64,000 bases of DNA from Rhizoclosmatium globosum (GCA_002104985.1 MCGO01000118.1:61930-125929), one strand, 5' to 3'; positions 45,308 through 57,248 are shown, numbered from the stretch's first letter. Translations and numbers: made by a program. Notes: generated by a model not told the origin, from the sequence alone.

Positions 45308-46276
45308 CTAACTATTATTCCCCAAACCGAGCACTTTCCTTGCACCGTCAGCTTCTTCAGAGCTCAAACAGATACCAAACTCAGTTCGGAGAATGTCCAC
45401 AAACTCTTCGATAGTCTTCATTTCCACACTTTTCTCCAAGTGTTTATATGCCTCCCCTTCGCGTCTCCGGAACTTTCGGTTTACTACATATAAACGTCTT
45501 CATCATGACATGAACAGGCGAATGGCTCACAAAGTAGTTGTACACCTCGTAATCTTCAGGCCTAAACGTTCAAGCGTGCAATAGAACACAGGTCCAAACA
45601 AATCCCCATTTGGATCAACACCATCCGCCAACGGAACACCTGAAGCACGTTTATGTTGAAGAATAAAGTTTCCAGGCGCCGTGATACTGGACTCGACGAT
45701 TCTGTGTTTCTCGCCCATCACGGAATCAACAACAGCACCGGGAACGAGCTCAATCGCAGCGGTCTGTCCGATGCGGTTATATCCCAAATCAACCAGATGA
45801 AGGTTCGAGTAACCATCGAGCTGCACAAATACAATCATATGAGTCGTAGCACCCAGAACATACTCTTGAGAGACAGAGTCCCACACCACACTTCGTGCAA
45901 CACCCGTTGATGTATTGAATCCAATGGCACGCAGAGCCATGGCAACAAGCGTGTTGACTTGGAAGCAATAACCACCCCGCTTCTCAGTTACAATTCTTTG
46001 AAAGAGCGAATCAGGTTTCAGCGATGGTTTCATGTCGAGGAATCTGAGGTGTCCATTTTCGAATGGAATGTGGGTTGCGTGGAGAAGGACAAGGTTGTTC
46101 AATGTTGACAGGGTTGGTTCTGGGACGGAGCCAGCCGGAATTGAGTAGTGGATGCGTGCAAGGTACTCGGAAAGCTGCGATTGTGTCAGAGGCCCAAAGT
46201 TGTTGAGTGGATTGAAGCGGTATGGTGCAGGAGTTGCTGTCATTGCTTGTTCAGATGATTCGTAATCCCTTTGCAC
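45308..46276 (-). CDS. Arylamine N-acetyltransferase 4, catalytic half intact, C-terminus damaged
   Basis: One long exon, lacking the intron that NAT1 and NAT3 have just after the catalytic cysteine. Triad: Cys in KRGGYCFQ, His in TTHMIVFV, Asp in LHLVDLGYNR. The active-site half is uninterrupted from ATG 46276 (or 46243) to about 45580. There one T is missing (CGTTTAGGCCT where CGT-TTT-AGG-CCT is expected). After DYEVYNYFVSHSPVHVMMKTF a further short deletion removes the T-K-T-G-G-R part near 45490. FRRREGEAYKHLEKSVEMKT then continues to DGARKVLGLGNNS and TAG at 45308. The lesions may be real or due to lost bases. Confidence 0.75.
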
Positions 46277-46419
46277 AATTGGAGCCTGCCTTTTCAGGTG
46301 ATATCATCGCTATTTATTTCATCAAAGAGAACTGTACTTTATTTAATAGATGCACTTAAATAAAGCCAGTTATCATGTACTATGCTCTGTATTCAAACAA
46401 TATTTGATGTAGTACCAAA

Positions 46420-46794
46420 TCAAACGGCAGAATAAGCCATAACCTCAATGTTTCTGCCGTCAAAGTCTCTCACAAAAGCCCCGTAGTAATCTGGTGAATA
46501 GTATGGCCTCAAGCCAGGTGCTCCATTATCTTCTCCACCAGCAGCAATCGCAGCAGCGTGGAAAGCATCGACTTGGGCTCTAGTCTCGGCATAAAAGGAG
46601 ACATGTCCAGCATAACGTCCATTGTACTTCTCGTCAGCCTTTGTCAGCCAAAGAACTGGCCCAGCGCTTCCCAATCCAAGTGCGTATTCATTGTCAACAA
46701 GTACTTTGCCGCCAATACTGGCAAGAGCGAGAGAGTACCACTGCTTTGACTTGACAGTATCCTTGCAAGGAACAGAAACGTGGTGGATCTTCAT
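46420..46794 (-). CDS. VOC-fold (glyoxalase/bleomycin-resistance-like) protein
   Basis: Intact single exon of 124 residues from ATG 46794 (MKIHHVSVPCKD). An upstream in-frame ATG at 46854 would add 20 residues not seen in the family. The vicinal-oxygen-chelate pattern is clear: IHHVSVPCKDTVKSKQWYSL, then LGLGSAGPVLWLTKAD, HVSFYAETRAQVDAFHAAA, and a closing YYGAFVRDFDGRNIEVMAY. The metal ligands would be His in the first strand, His in GHVSF and Glu in NIEVM. Small stand-alone members act on varied substrates, so the reaction cannot be named. Confidence 0.85.
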   Translation of the reverse strand: MKIHHVSVPCKDTVKSKQWYSLALASIGGKVLVDNEYALGLGSAGPVLWLTKADEKYNGRYAGHVSFYAETRAQVDAFHAAAIAAGGEDNGAPGLRPYYSPDYYGAFVRDFDGRNIEVMAYSAV

Positions 46795-46890
46795 CAATAT
46801 TTCAATTTCGTGGAAACTTTTAGGGCTGACGTAAACCGGGCCTTTTATAAACAAAAAAATACATATGCATAGTTTATTCGATTATATTCA

Positions 46891-49037
46891 TCAAGCACCC
46901 GGTGGCTTCTCATCATCGTCATCTCGTTTACGCTTTCCATTCGCATCATACCCGCCATAACCTCCACCACCGCCATTGTTATTCATTCCATAATTATTAT
47001 ATCCACCTCCGCCTCCATACCCCATACCGTTGCCCATCATATTCATTTGATTCATGTTATTCTGCATCCACATTGGATTGTTACCCATCATCCCACCGCC
47101 ACCACCTCCTCCACCCATCATATTATTGCCATACATTTGGTTTCCATACATCATATTATTGTTATACATATTATTGTATCCTCCACGACCTCCCATCATA
47201 GGATTCACGTACCCGCCACGGTTAAATCCTCCTCGACCGCCCCATTGATTCATCGCCGCACCTGCATTCACATTGTCTGAAGTCAATACCGGAATCGCAC
47301 TCACACCTCCATTCCCGCTATCCAAGACACGGATCTTGTTGGCCTGTTGTTGAAGAGACGGACTCTGGTTTTGACTGGTTGTTGCTTCAGAGAGATTCGG
47401 AGATCGCCCGTTAGATGAAATGAATGATTTGATGTGTTTGTCGATCGCGGCACGAAGAGTGGTGTTTGCAGTTATGCCTTCAAGGAATAGTTCCTTCTTG
47501 CACGCGAAACACTGGAATTGAGGAGTTCCATCGAGAATGTGTTCTCGGATGCCTAAGTGTGTGGGATTAGAACGTGACTGGAGAAGAGGAACAATCAAAA
47601 TGTTGTATTATACGTACATTCATCGCAGAACTGAGCATTACAACAGGTTACGTTCACAGCAGCTTTCATATTCTTGAGACAGATGCCACACTTGAATTCA
47701 GGCAAAACTGGAGCCATTTTGTGAACGTCTCCGAGACCTCCAAACGAGCGAGCTGATGAAGCAATCTTGTTCCATGCAGCACTGATAGAGAGAAAATGAG
47801 ATTAAAATAAAAGTTGGAGAGAAACATGAGAAAGAGTTGGCTAGTAATATCGCATTCTATTGTTTTGAGACGCAAACACAATCGCAATACTATAGACGCA
47901 TTCAAACCAAGATGGGAGTAGGTCCCGTTATTGGGATACCCATCATCAAAAACGAATACAAAATACAAGAGTCGAGAGAAAATGAATAGGATGAGAGGGT
48001 ATACATACTCGTTTGTAGTCGCCACAACAATCTTTCCTTCCTGAGATACCATAAGCCCTCCGTCTGGTCCATTCGCAGTTCCAAGTCCAGATTCCTTTTC
48101 ATCCACAACTTTCAAAAACATTTGAGGGATTCCTGTCGTCTTCTTCAACTTTGGCCTGTCATAGTTCACATCTCCGATTGTAGGGCATTGAGCAATATGG
48201 TGTCCTTGTTTACCACAACGGAAACACACGTATCCAGGTGGAAGCGGTCGATTCATGTAGTGTGAAGAATCACCGTGATAAGTTCCTGACCCTCCTTCCA
48301 TTCCCCCATGATGAGCACCGCGGAAGCTCCCAGTTCCAGCATTATGACCACCTCTCGTACCAAATCCTCCACGGTTTCCGAATCCTTGTTGTGGTCGGTT
48401 CGCTACCATCTCGTCTTGCTGTCGCGAGATGGAATCTTCTTGGTTCTTGAACATGGCTTCCATACGTTCTTCTTCCGTCATATCCGGCTTCCCTGTATCG
48501 GCAGCTGTACTCGTGGATGTAATAGCAGCTTGCCCGAATAGTCCCGACGTGTTCACGCCGAAGCCAGAGGAGAAACCAGCACCTGTGGTAGAGGAGGAAG
48601 AGATTGGGGCAACTACGGCAGGACCCATTCCACCCATCACATAGCGTGAAGCAGTGCCACGACCTTGTTTCGCCGCAGGACGACGAACAACGAGAATGGA
48701 AGTGTTTCTAGGGATAACTTGGTTGTCGTCAGGATATTCTAAGAAACAGAAGGGTGTAAGTAAACAAACAACCAATCCACACCTAGTCCAACGTACCATC
48801 ATTCGTCTGAGCATTAAAAACAAGCAAGTCAAAGTCAAGGCCCTTTCCAAGCTTCTTCTTCACCATGATTTCCTTCTTGAGATCAAAGACTGAGATTCCG
48901 AGACCATCAAAGACGGCCTGGTCAAAGTCCTTTGCGGCTTTGAACTTGTAGAATACGATACTCTGTTTGGGTGGAAGGAAAGGGTGGTTGAGTATCCTTT
49001 GGTGTTGAAAAAGGGAAAAGCGGATCAGACTCACCAT
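46891..49037 (-). CDS. MPE1: Mpe1/RBBP6: DWNN, zinc knuckle and RING-type 3'-end processing protein
   Basis: Five exons, 49037-49035, 48962-48797, 48738-48009, 47781-47618 and 47552-46891, in frame, 574 residues. Mpe1 is a subunit of the cleavage and polyadenylation factor. Domains in order: ubiquitin-like DWNN (SIVFYKFKAAKDFDQAVFDG, LKKEIM, NAQTNDEYPDDNQVIPRNTS), a Gly-rich linker, a CCHC knuckle (YVCFRCGKQGHHIAQCP), TTGIPQMFLKVVD, a RING/U-box (FKCGICLKNMKAAVNVTCC, QFCDECIREHI, FQCFACKKELF), and a long Gly/Asn/Met-rich tail (MMYGNQMYGNNMMGGGG). The first exon is the ATG alone, split from the next codon by an intron (atg|gtgagt). The third intron is 227 bases. Confidence 0.92.
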
Positions 49038-49438
49038 TGTTTAGCTTTCGAGTAGGTTACAGATGGTGTACTAGTATGATGCAGAGAATATAGAAGAGAG
49101 GGTATTGGATTGGGGGGCAAATAGGGCTGATTGGAGACTGAAGGGTTTATTGGAGGTGTCTTATACTTCAAAGAAACCAGCAGCAGCAGCAGACGTTGAA
49201 TACGAGTGTTTTCACAAGATTTGCTAATCGAAAAATGGGAAGGGGATACTATACAGCCTTTTCGGTCAGTGCGTAGTTCACTGTTTGAGGGAGAAGAATT
49301 TTTGAGATGTGGTACTTCAACTACCTTGCCATCTGTCGTATTTAATGGAGAAGATAAAGAAAATAATACTGATACATCTCTAGATTTATTTCGCAAATGC
49401 TGTTCGAAAGAAACCCCATTTCATAGATTTCATAGATT
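49038..49438. other. Spacer between MPE1 and Atg22-like gene 1
   Basis: About 400 bases holding the MPE1 promoter and the 3' untranslated region of the Atg22-like gene. A short gcagcagcagcag run lies near 49180. Confidence 0.4.
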
Positions 49439-51135
49439 TTAAGCGGAAGTTGCCTTCTGAGCCTTCTGTTGAGCCTCAAACTCAGCCTCCTTCTGCTCGT
49501 AAGCAATAACATCAAGACGTCCCTTGACTGGGTCAGTTCTCTGCATGATGATGAATCCAATCAATGAAAGGATAGTACATGGAACGAATCCAATGTAGTC
49601 GGCATCCTGAGCACGGGAAACGGATGTAATAATGAAGTTGACGAGTGGACCAACGAAAGCGGAACACTTGGTCATGATACCGAAGAGACCGAAGAAGAGG
49701 TAAGCCTTCTTGGTTGGAATAAGCTCGGCCAAGTAAGTGTTCATCAAAGCCCAGAAAGGAGCTCCCCAGAAACCAGCTCCGAGGTTATACACCCAGAATT
49801 CTGGGTAAGATCTGTATCCAACAGTCTTGGAGAAGAGACCAATAATACCCCAGGCGTAAGTGAGCATCATCAAGATGTTGGAGATTTGGAGCATTGTCTT
49901 GGTCTCGAGCTTGAACCAGATCTGAGCCTTCCAGAAAACAAGACATCCAAGCATAGAGGCCAAAGCTTGACCCAAGGAGAACAAGTTGGACTTGAGAACA
50001 TTGAAGTTGATAAAGTTTGGCTGGATGTAGTTACCCATGATAACACCGGAGGAGTTGAGACCGTCGACGAACAAGAAGTAACCAACAATGTACCACCAAG
50101 CTTGTGGCAAGTACTTGGCAAGCTTGAGAGCTTCACGAGCTTGGACGATACCTTGAGTGTAGACGTTGACTCCCTCTGGAATGTCTGGTCCTGGACGCTT
50201 CTTGTCGAGAATGAAGTATGGAATAGCGAAAACGAGCCAGTAGATACCGAACAAGAGAGCGTTGGCGTTGAAAGTGAAGTCGACTTGGTTGGCATCTGGG
50301 TCAGGGTTCAAAGCAAAGATGACTCCAGTGAAGATCAAAAGTGGAACAGCCCATCCAATGTTGGACCAGTAAGTGGAGATCATGGAAATACGTCCACGCT
50401 GAATGGCAATTTCCTCCTCAACTTCACGGACTGTGCAACCGGCATCAATCTTCTCATACACAGTTGGCATGTGGCGAGCAAGACGTGGGAAAGCAGCGAA
50501 GAAGAAGGAGAGGGTCATCTGGTAAGAAATCTGACAGATCATGAGCAAGATAACGGCGAGAATCCATTGACCAGAGTTGACGTTGATGAAAACGAAGGCA
50601 AAGTGCAAAGCGATAGAAACGACAGTTGACCAGAACAAGAAGGTACGTCCGTACAACTTGTAGTCTCCCAACCCACCCAAAGTGATAAGAACGACAGCAG
50701 CAAAGAACTGAGTCAAAGCAGTTTGAAGAAGCGAGAAAGCGACCTGTGGGATCTTGGCACTTCCGTAACCAACCATACAGGCTGGGTTTCCGTTACCACA
50801 GGTGGCATCTTCTGGATAAGCATCCTCTGGCTTAAGGGTAGCGTTGTAAGCAATCCAGTTGGCGTTGGCGTGCTTGTTAATCATGGCTGGAACCAAACTG
50901 GCGAACTGTCCGTTTGGACCACCTCCGTTGTCTCCGTTGTAGAACAAGTAGTAGGACCTAAGCAGTGACAGCATAAGTAATCGTACAGAGTATCACTGTT
51001 AACTACTTACCACAACTCGTAGAGAGAAACGACAGCGACAGTGCGCATGTACTTTGTTGGGTCCGCAACGGCATCTGGGTTGTAATCGTCGTCCTCGACT
51101 GGCTGTCCGCCTCCAATAGTCTTGTCGATGGCCAT
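49439..51135 (-). CDS. Atg22-like vacuolar transporter 1
   Basis: Two exons, 51135-51011 and 50957-49439, give 547 residues. Major-facilitator-type protein with about 12 helices, matching Atg22, which exports amino acids from the vacuole after autophagy. Markers: RTVAVVSLYELWSYYLFYN at the start, QVAFSLLQTALTQFFAAVVL, LGGLGDYKLYGRTFLFW, RGRISMISTYWSNIGWAVPL, GAPFWALMNTYLAELIPTKK and FGLFGIMTKCSAFVGPLVNF. The C-terminus is charged (EQKEAEFEAQQKAQKATSA). It is a close paralogue of gene 2 at 52575, with the same intron after the tryptophan of YELW. Codon use is strongly biased (C- and G-ending), unlike gene 2. Confidence 0.85.
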
Positions 51136-51667
51136 ATTTTTTTCAGTGAATGAACTTTTCTGGAGGCGCCTCCGACCGCTTTTCAACCTCTTTGGGTCCC
51201 AAATTGGTAAAATTTGATCTAGAGGCTCTCGGGCTTGCCGGAATTGGCAATGCAGGCGTTTGAGAAGACGACTCGTGACTGGAGGATCTGAAACAAGATT
51301 GAATGTGTCCCTGCTTTGAGACAAAGAGGCTACTTTGGTCCCTCAAGGGTCCAACAGAAGAACTTTTGAAGAAGGCCCATCACCGTTTCAGAAGTGGAGA
51401 TCCGTATTTTCCCTCGAGATCCTTTATCAAGTTAACAGGTGATAGCGATAACCAGCAAGAGGAGTGTCACCTCTGAATTGGAAGCACGAAGTGTATTGTG
51501 CCGCAAATTGGTTTTGTATTAATCGACAGCCACCCTGATGATCTCCATAATCTGGAATTTCGAAGTGTGTGGCTCTCGGAAGTTAGATCAGGATGACTCC
51601 TTCCACTTTGGATCAGCCAGAATGCAGCATCACTATATACAAGCAGAGAAGAATCCCCTTTTTATTG
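51136..51667. other. Promoter region of Atg22-like gene 1
   Basis: About 530 bases upstream of the ATG at 51135 (minus strand) with no supported gene. A frame continuing upstream of that ATG shows no family similarity and is not included in the protein. Confidence 0.4.
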
Positions 51668-52455
51668 TCAAGACTGTAGAAAGGCTCGTTCCTCCTCATC
51701 TTCTGCCTGTGTATTCAATTCGAAATTCAGAATCAGTTATGAGAGATACATCAGCACTCACCACGACCCGCTGAAACTCCACGAACCAAAACGGTAGCAC
51801 ACTCACGTCCCGCGGCAGAGTCACCAAATCAACATCAAACAGTTCGATAAACTGTCCAATCAGATATCGTGATTTACTTCCCGCAAAACACCGATATTCC
51901 ACAACGATTGAGTTGAAGTTCCATCCGAGATATTTCCGCAAGCATCCAACAAATGCGCCTGTCTCGTGTATCCCGGAAGTACAGCAAATTAAGCAGGGAT
52001 GGTTTGTCGAGTTGAGGACGAATTCAATGCCGTCTTTGACAGCTTCGTCTGGAAGTGGTTTCCATGACGCGCCGAGTGCTGTTGTATTTGCAGTTGCTGA
52101 TTTTGATGTGATTGGCTGCGAATGTTTAGCTCCAAGGTGGTTCTGTGAGACAGTTTTGGTGTTATGGTGATGCATTGGCTGATTGGGTACCCTTTTGTTA
52201 CCAGTTTGATGCCTGCTTCCTCAGTGAAAGATACCAGTGCTCTCTAATGTGAGACATTGTGCTATGTCACTTATGTGTGATGTGTCATACAGGGCTACAT
52301 ACTGATGGAGGTTCTGCACTCAGCAACACTATCGTCTTCAGTCCCAGCGTCCTTAGAAACGGAACATTAAGTGGCTCAATCAATGCTGTGGATCGATACA
52401 GGCCAGGTTCAATTGGCCCAAAGACATCTGGAGGAACAAGAAGTTGTTGGGACAT
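51668..52455 (-). CDS. Siw14/Oca-type phosphatase-like protein, catalytic residues replaced
   Basis: Exons about 52455-52303, 52219-51807 and 51706-51668. One missing base near 52180 gives about 201 residues. The atypical dual-specificity phosphatase fold of Siw14 and Oca1/2/4/6 is clear: VPPDVFGPIEPGLYRS near the start, NVPFLRTLGLKTIVLLS, then NHPCLICCTSGIHETGAF, CLRKYLGWNFNSIVVEYR and QFIELFD. In active Siw14, which removes phosphate from inositol pyrophosphates, the loop is H-C-x5-R. Here it is C-C-T-S-G-I-H-E, so both the histidine and the catalytic arginine are gone. Like Oca2/4/6 it is probably a non-catalytic partner. The intron at 51707-51806 could hide a 9-base exon (cgggtcgtg, 51762-51770); both readings stay in frame. 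Confidence 0.72.
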
Positions 52456-52574
52456 TCAAGAGAACTATTTGTTTCTTCCTCGCTAGGATTAGTAACTATT
52501 CTTTATTTCATCTTCATTCATTTTACTACACATTTATACATATCTTAAAGCTGCGAAAACAAAGAGAAAAAGAA

Positions 52575-54274
52575 TTAATCACGTTCGTACCGTCTCATAA
52601 TGTGTGCTCGCCTCGCTGCATACTCCTCCTCATACTCTCTCTGCTCATACGCAATAACATCTCGACGGCCACGAACAGGATCCGTGCATTGCATGATAAT
52701 AAATCCAATCAACGAAAGAATTGTGCATGGAACGAAACCAATGTAGTCAGCTTCCTGGGAGGGACTCACAGTGGTGATAATGAAATTGACGAGTGGCCCA
52801 ATAAAGGCAGAACACTTGGTCATGATACCAAAAAGACCAAAGAATAGGTATGCCTTGTTGGTTGGAATCAATTCAGCGAGATACGTATTCATCAAAGCCC
52901 AAAACGGTGCTCCGTAGAATCCGGCTCCGATATTATAGAACCAAAATTCACCCAAGCTTCTGTATCCTATCGACGTGGAAAACAAGCCAACAATACCCCA
53001 AGCATAGGTGAGCATCATCAACACGTTGGAGACTTGAAGCATCGTTTTGGTCTCGATTTTGAACCAAAGCTGCACTTGCCAGAATACAAGACAGCCGAGC
53101 ATCGACGCAACGGCTTGAGACAAGGAGAGCAGGTTTGTCTTTAGCACGTTGTAATTTAGATAGTTTGGCTGAATGTAATTCTGAAGGATGACTCCCGACG
53201 CATTCAATCCATCCGTGAACAAAAAGTATCCAATAATGTATCTCCAAGCTTGAGGAAGGAACTTGGACAGTTTGATCGCTTCCCTTGCTTCAGTAATACC
53301 CTGGGTATAGATATTCACTCCTTCAGGAATCGGGGGTCCAGGCCGTCTCTTGTCCAAAATGAAATACGGAATCGCAAACACAAGCCAATAAACGCCATAC
53401 ACAAGTGCATTCGCATTGTACGTAAAGTCAACTTGCGCAGCATCTGGATCCGGATTCAACGCAAAGATCACACCAGTGAAAATCAGTAACGGAACAGCCC
53501 AACCAATATTAGACCAATAAGTAGAAACCATGGAAATGCGTCCTCGTTGAATCGCAATTTCTTCGTCAACCTCGCGAATTGTGCATCCCCGATCAATCTT
53601 GTCATACACAGTTGGCATATGGCAAGCGAGGCGAGGGAAAGCGGCAAAGAAGAACGAAAGAGTCATTTGATAGCAGACTTGTGTAAACATTAGCATCCCA
53701 ACAGCGATCGCCCAATGCGTCGTATGCAAATTCACAAACACAAAGGCAAAGTGCATCGTGATACACATGGCAGTTGTCCAAAACAAGAATGTTCGTCCAT
53801 AGAGCTTGTAGTCTCCCAAACCACCCAATGTAATCAGTAATACCGCAGCGATAAATTGGGTCAACGCAGTCTGAAGCAACGAAAAGGCAACTTGAGGTAT
53901 CTGGTACTTTCCATATCCAACCATGCATGCTGGATTGCCATTAACTCCGCACTTTGCATCAGGGGGGAAAGCATCGGCAGGTTTAAGGGTGGCGTTGTAG
54001 GCTTTCCAGTTTTCATTGGCATGTAGGTTGATCATTGCGGGAATCAGATTGGCGAAAGATCCATTCGAACCACCGCCGTTGTCACCATTGTAGAACAGGT
54101 AGTACGACCTGTTGGTAGATGGTGAGTGATCAAGTTACCCATACCCTTAAGTAGTACTTACCACAACTCATAGATAGATACTACAGCAACAGTTCGCATG
54201 TACTTGTGTGGATTGGCAGTGGCAGATGGATTATACTCTTCAAGTTCCTCCAAGGGCTTGAAGTCGCCTCTCAT
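52575..54274 (-). CDS. Atg22-like vacuolar transporter 2
   Basis: Two exons, 54274-54162 and 54108-52575, give 548 residues. It is colinear with Atg22-like gene 1 over its whole length and spliced at the same place (YELW|SYYLFYN). Differences concentrate at the ends: N-terminus MRGDFKPLEELEEYNPSA, C-terminus EYEEEYAARRAHIMRRYERD. The helical core keeps LGGLGDYKLYGRTFLFW, RGRISMVSTYWSNIGWAVPL, GAPFWALMNTYLAELIPTNK and FGLFGIMTKCSAFIGPLVNF. Codon choice is much more relaxed than in gene 1, so the two copies probably differ in expression level. The pair is separated only by the Oca-type gene. Confidence 0.85.
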
Positions 54275-54860
54275 TTTCGGAAGTTGTTTCGTTGAGGAGA
54301 CGCCAGCCACTGCGCCTTCCTTTTTGTTCCCAAATTAAAAGACGGAGATCCGGAAGATCCCAAATCGAAAGAGATTGCGGGGAATCAAAGATTTTAATTT
54401 GTGATCAAGAGGCACTTTGTTTTCTTGCTTGCGAATGAAGGATGCTCTGAAACGGATGGGATGCATTATGCGTTCCACATTCAATGAGTTATTTTGATAA
54501 TACGAATGCAACAGCTGAAAGAACTGCATCATGAAAAAAGTGATTTCACGGATGGCAGATGGGTCGGAGCTGCAAAAAAGACACCAGCTCCTGCTCTATG
54601 CTGTAAAGAGAAGATACCAGCCTCATCTCATTACGCCTCCCAATTTCGAAGGGGTTTGGTCTTGGAACTACACCTAATCCTCTGTTCGAGTAAAGGCATT
54701 CACCCCCGGACCTGAAAATTCACAGCCAATCTTCACTTTAATGAAGCGATGCAACAGTACGATTATGTGTAGCTTGACCTTCCAGCAAGCATCACAAAGA
54801 AATCAACAGAACAAAAACGTTTAATGAACGAACACGTTATTAAGTTAAGGTAAGGACAGT
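54275..54860. other. Intergenic, no gene seen
   Basis: About 585 bases between the start of Atg22-like gene 2 and the end of peptide transporter B, both on the minus strand. No coding signal or repeat identified. Confidence 0.4.
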
Positions 54861-56749
54861 TCAGAGGTGAGCAGTTGGGCGCAACGCCTTTGGTACATAT
54901 GTACGAGAAATAATGTACTGGATAATGCCGCTGAGGAAACACAACCCAGCAACCAAGTAAAAGAAGTTCTCACGGGTCCATGTAGTGTCTTTTGCACCCA
55001 AAGTTGCTTCCAGAAGTGCGGTAGCAAGGAACGATCCGGTTCCAACCGTGAACAAAGACAAGGCAGCACAGAAGGATTTCGTCCGCTTTCCAACTTCGAT
55101 GTAACAGAAGTTGAGACCAGAAATCGAGAAGAGACATTCGGAAATAGTGATGACAAAGTACATGAGAATCTGCCAGAGGATGGAGACACTTGATTGACAG
55201 GAATCGGGGCTTCCACCGTCGTAACAGTTGGCGTTGACGCTCTTTTGAATCAATGCCGCCATAATGAAAGCGAGTCCAGCGATAAACTGACCGAGAATCA
55301 TACGTTGCATGAGACCAAACTTCTCAGCTCCAAACTTTCTGTCGACAAAGGGGAACAACCAGTTTGCAAAGAGCGGGGCAAGGATAATGATGAAAATCGG
55401 GTTCCAGATGTTGTTGACAGTTTCAGATGTGAAGAAAGAGGTTGATTTGTCTCCTCCGAATGGAATCGCCATCTGGTCTCCGATGTCTTGCCATGTGGAT
55501 CCGTTTTGGTTGAACGCCATCCAGAAAATTGGCCCTGGCCAGATTGCACCAATGACCTTGGCAAGATCGAGCATTTCAACAACCGCAGCCTCAGTGTGAG
55601 AATCACAGGTCTTTTGGTTAGCCTCGTCCTTGGTCTTACAAGAAAAGCGGTTCTTGATGTAAACATACGCAACAGCGAAAATGTCGATGAGGATGAACTT
55701 TCCAGCTGGTGGAACAACACGGTAATATCTGTAATAATAAATGGTTAATTGGTACACTTTAAAAAAGGTGCACAAACCTGTATCCAAACACAAATACTCC
55801 CAAAGCACAAGCCATGAAACAAGTCAACATCAAGAACGCTTGTGGGTAACCGTTACCAATTGGCTTCACTCCCGCCGCCTTCCAAACAGCCAACGTGTCT
55901 TCTGGGAAGGTAAAGAACTCCTTCTTCTGGATAGCTGGTGATGCATACGACGCAATCACGGCACCCGCATTGATGGACATGTAGAAATAGTTGTAAAACT
56001 TCTGGAGACCGTACTTCTGAGTTTCAAGGAACTGGTCACCTCCGTGGGCGGAAACACACGGCTTGATACCACCTGTTCCAAGAGCAATGAACAAAAGTCC
56101 GAGAAGTGGACCGACTCTTCCAATGTGGGTTGTTTCCACACCCATCGCGGTTGGCCAGGACGTAAGGGTGAGAATCGAAAGACCGAGGACGTAGACACAT
56201 GAGAGAATCACGATTGTCTTGTACTTGTCGAGGTAAGAATCGGAAATCAAGGCACCGAGGAGTGGTGTGTAGTAGGCGAGTCCTTGGAAGATGTGGTACA
56301 TCGAGTTGGCCTCCACTTTAGTAAGGTAACCGAGCTGGTACTTCAAAAAGTTCTTGAGGATTGGAGTGAGACCGTAGTAACAGAAACGCTCTCCCAATTC
56401 GTTGGGGATAATCTTTAGGATTTGGGTTAGGATGAAGTTGAAGTGGGTGGCGGTGAGATGGAAGCAGTGGGTTGTTGCAACTTGCTCAACTTACAAAGTA
56501 GACGGCAGTTGGCATGTGGTCTGGGTTTGCCATGAGTTTCTCCTCAATAGCTCTTGTACGCTGCTCTTCAATCTCATTGCGCTTGATCTGGGCTGGTGTA
56601 AGCTTCGTTGTGAGTCCAGCGAATTGATGGTCCTACAGAGCAAAATGATTCGTATAAGCTACAGCAGTTGTGGAGAAACCGTGTGGAGGAAAATGGAAGC
56701 TCACATGAAGACCAGATTCGAGGTTCTTGACTTCAACGGCGTCACTCAT
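54861..56749 (-). CDS. PTR2: Proton-coupled oligopeptide transporter B (POT/PTR2)
   Basis: Five exons, 56749-56705, 56632-56495, 56412-56245 continuing uninterrupted to 55778, and 55728-54861, that is four coding blocks joined by three introns of 72, 82 and 49 bases. In frame, 561 residues. Same motifs as A: PNELGERFCYYGLTPILKNF, GTGGIKPCVSAHGGDQF, FWMAFNQNGSTWQDIGDQM, VGKRTKSFCAALSLFTVGTG and a shared ending VPKALRPTAHL. The first exon encodes only MSDAVEVKNLESGLH. The intron before I-I-P-N-E-L-G-E-R-F is at the same place in all three paralogues. The one inside VFGYR|YYRVVPP is unique to B. Function as for A: import of di- and tripeptides. Confidence 0.93.
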
Positions 56750-57248
56750 TGGATTTTTGTTTTTTTTCCCAAGAACGAAGAACCATATCACTTCTTTTCT
56801 ACGCCCCCGAATTGGGTGGCTCAACAATTGAATTTTTAGTTCAAGACGCCCATCTCCCCATTTTTCAACATCCTTCTTATCATTTCAGTAGTGTGGCACC
56901 TAGAGGCGTCTTGTTTTCAATAACGATACGAAAGGGTTGGAGGGAATTTTCAATGGCGAATCTAAAAGTAGAGAGTGAATTGGCTGGTTGTCAAGTATAT
57001 ATAGATCGTTTATTATTACGAGTCATGTATTGGATCTAGACAGTGTTGCAATGTGGGAAAGTATGTGCTGTAGAGCAGTGAGAAAGTTCGGACTCTATCG
57101 ATTTATTGGAAGTGTACGGCTCTTCATGGGATCCAGTTACTTGAGCTTGACAGCAAGTTTAGTGCCCAATGTACAAGTTAATTAATTGATCCAAATCCTT
57201 TCTTGAAATACTTTCTTTTGTTTTCTTTCTTTGTCAGAGACTTGTCAA
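56750..57248. other. Divergent promoter region between transporter B and the Rrn11-like gene
   Basis: About 500 bases. It serves the minus-strand transporter and the plus-strand gene that follows. AT-rich with no supported gene. Confidence 0.4.

Noticed and set aside
46902..47280. His/Tyr-rich and Pro-rich open frames on the plus strand
   Set aside because: Shadows of the Gly/Asn/Met-rich tail of MPE1.
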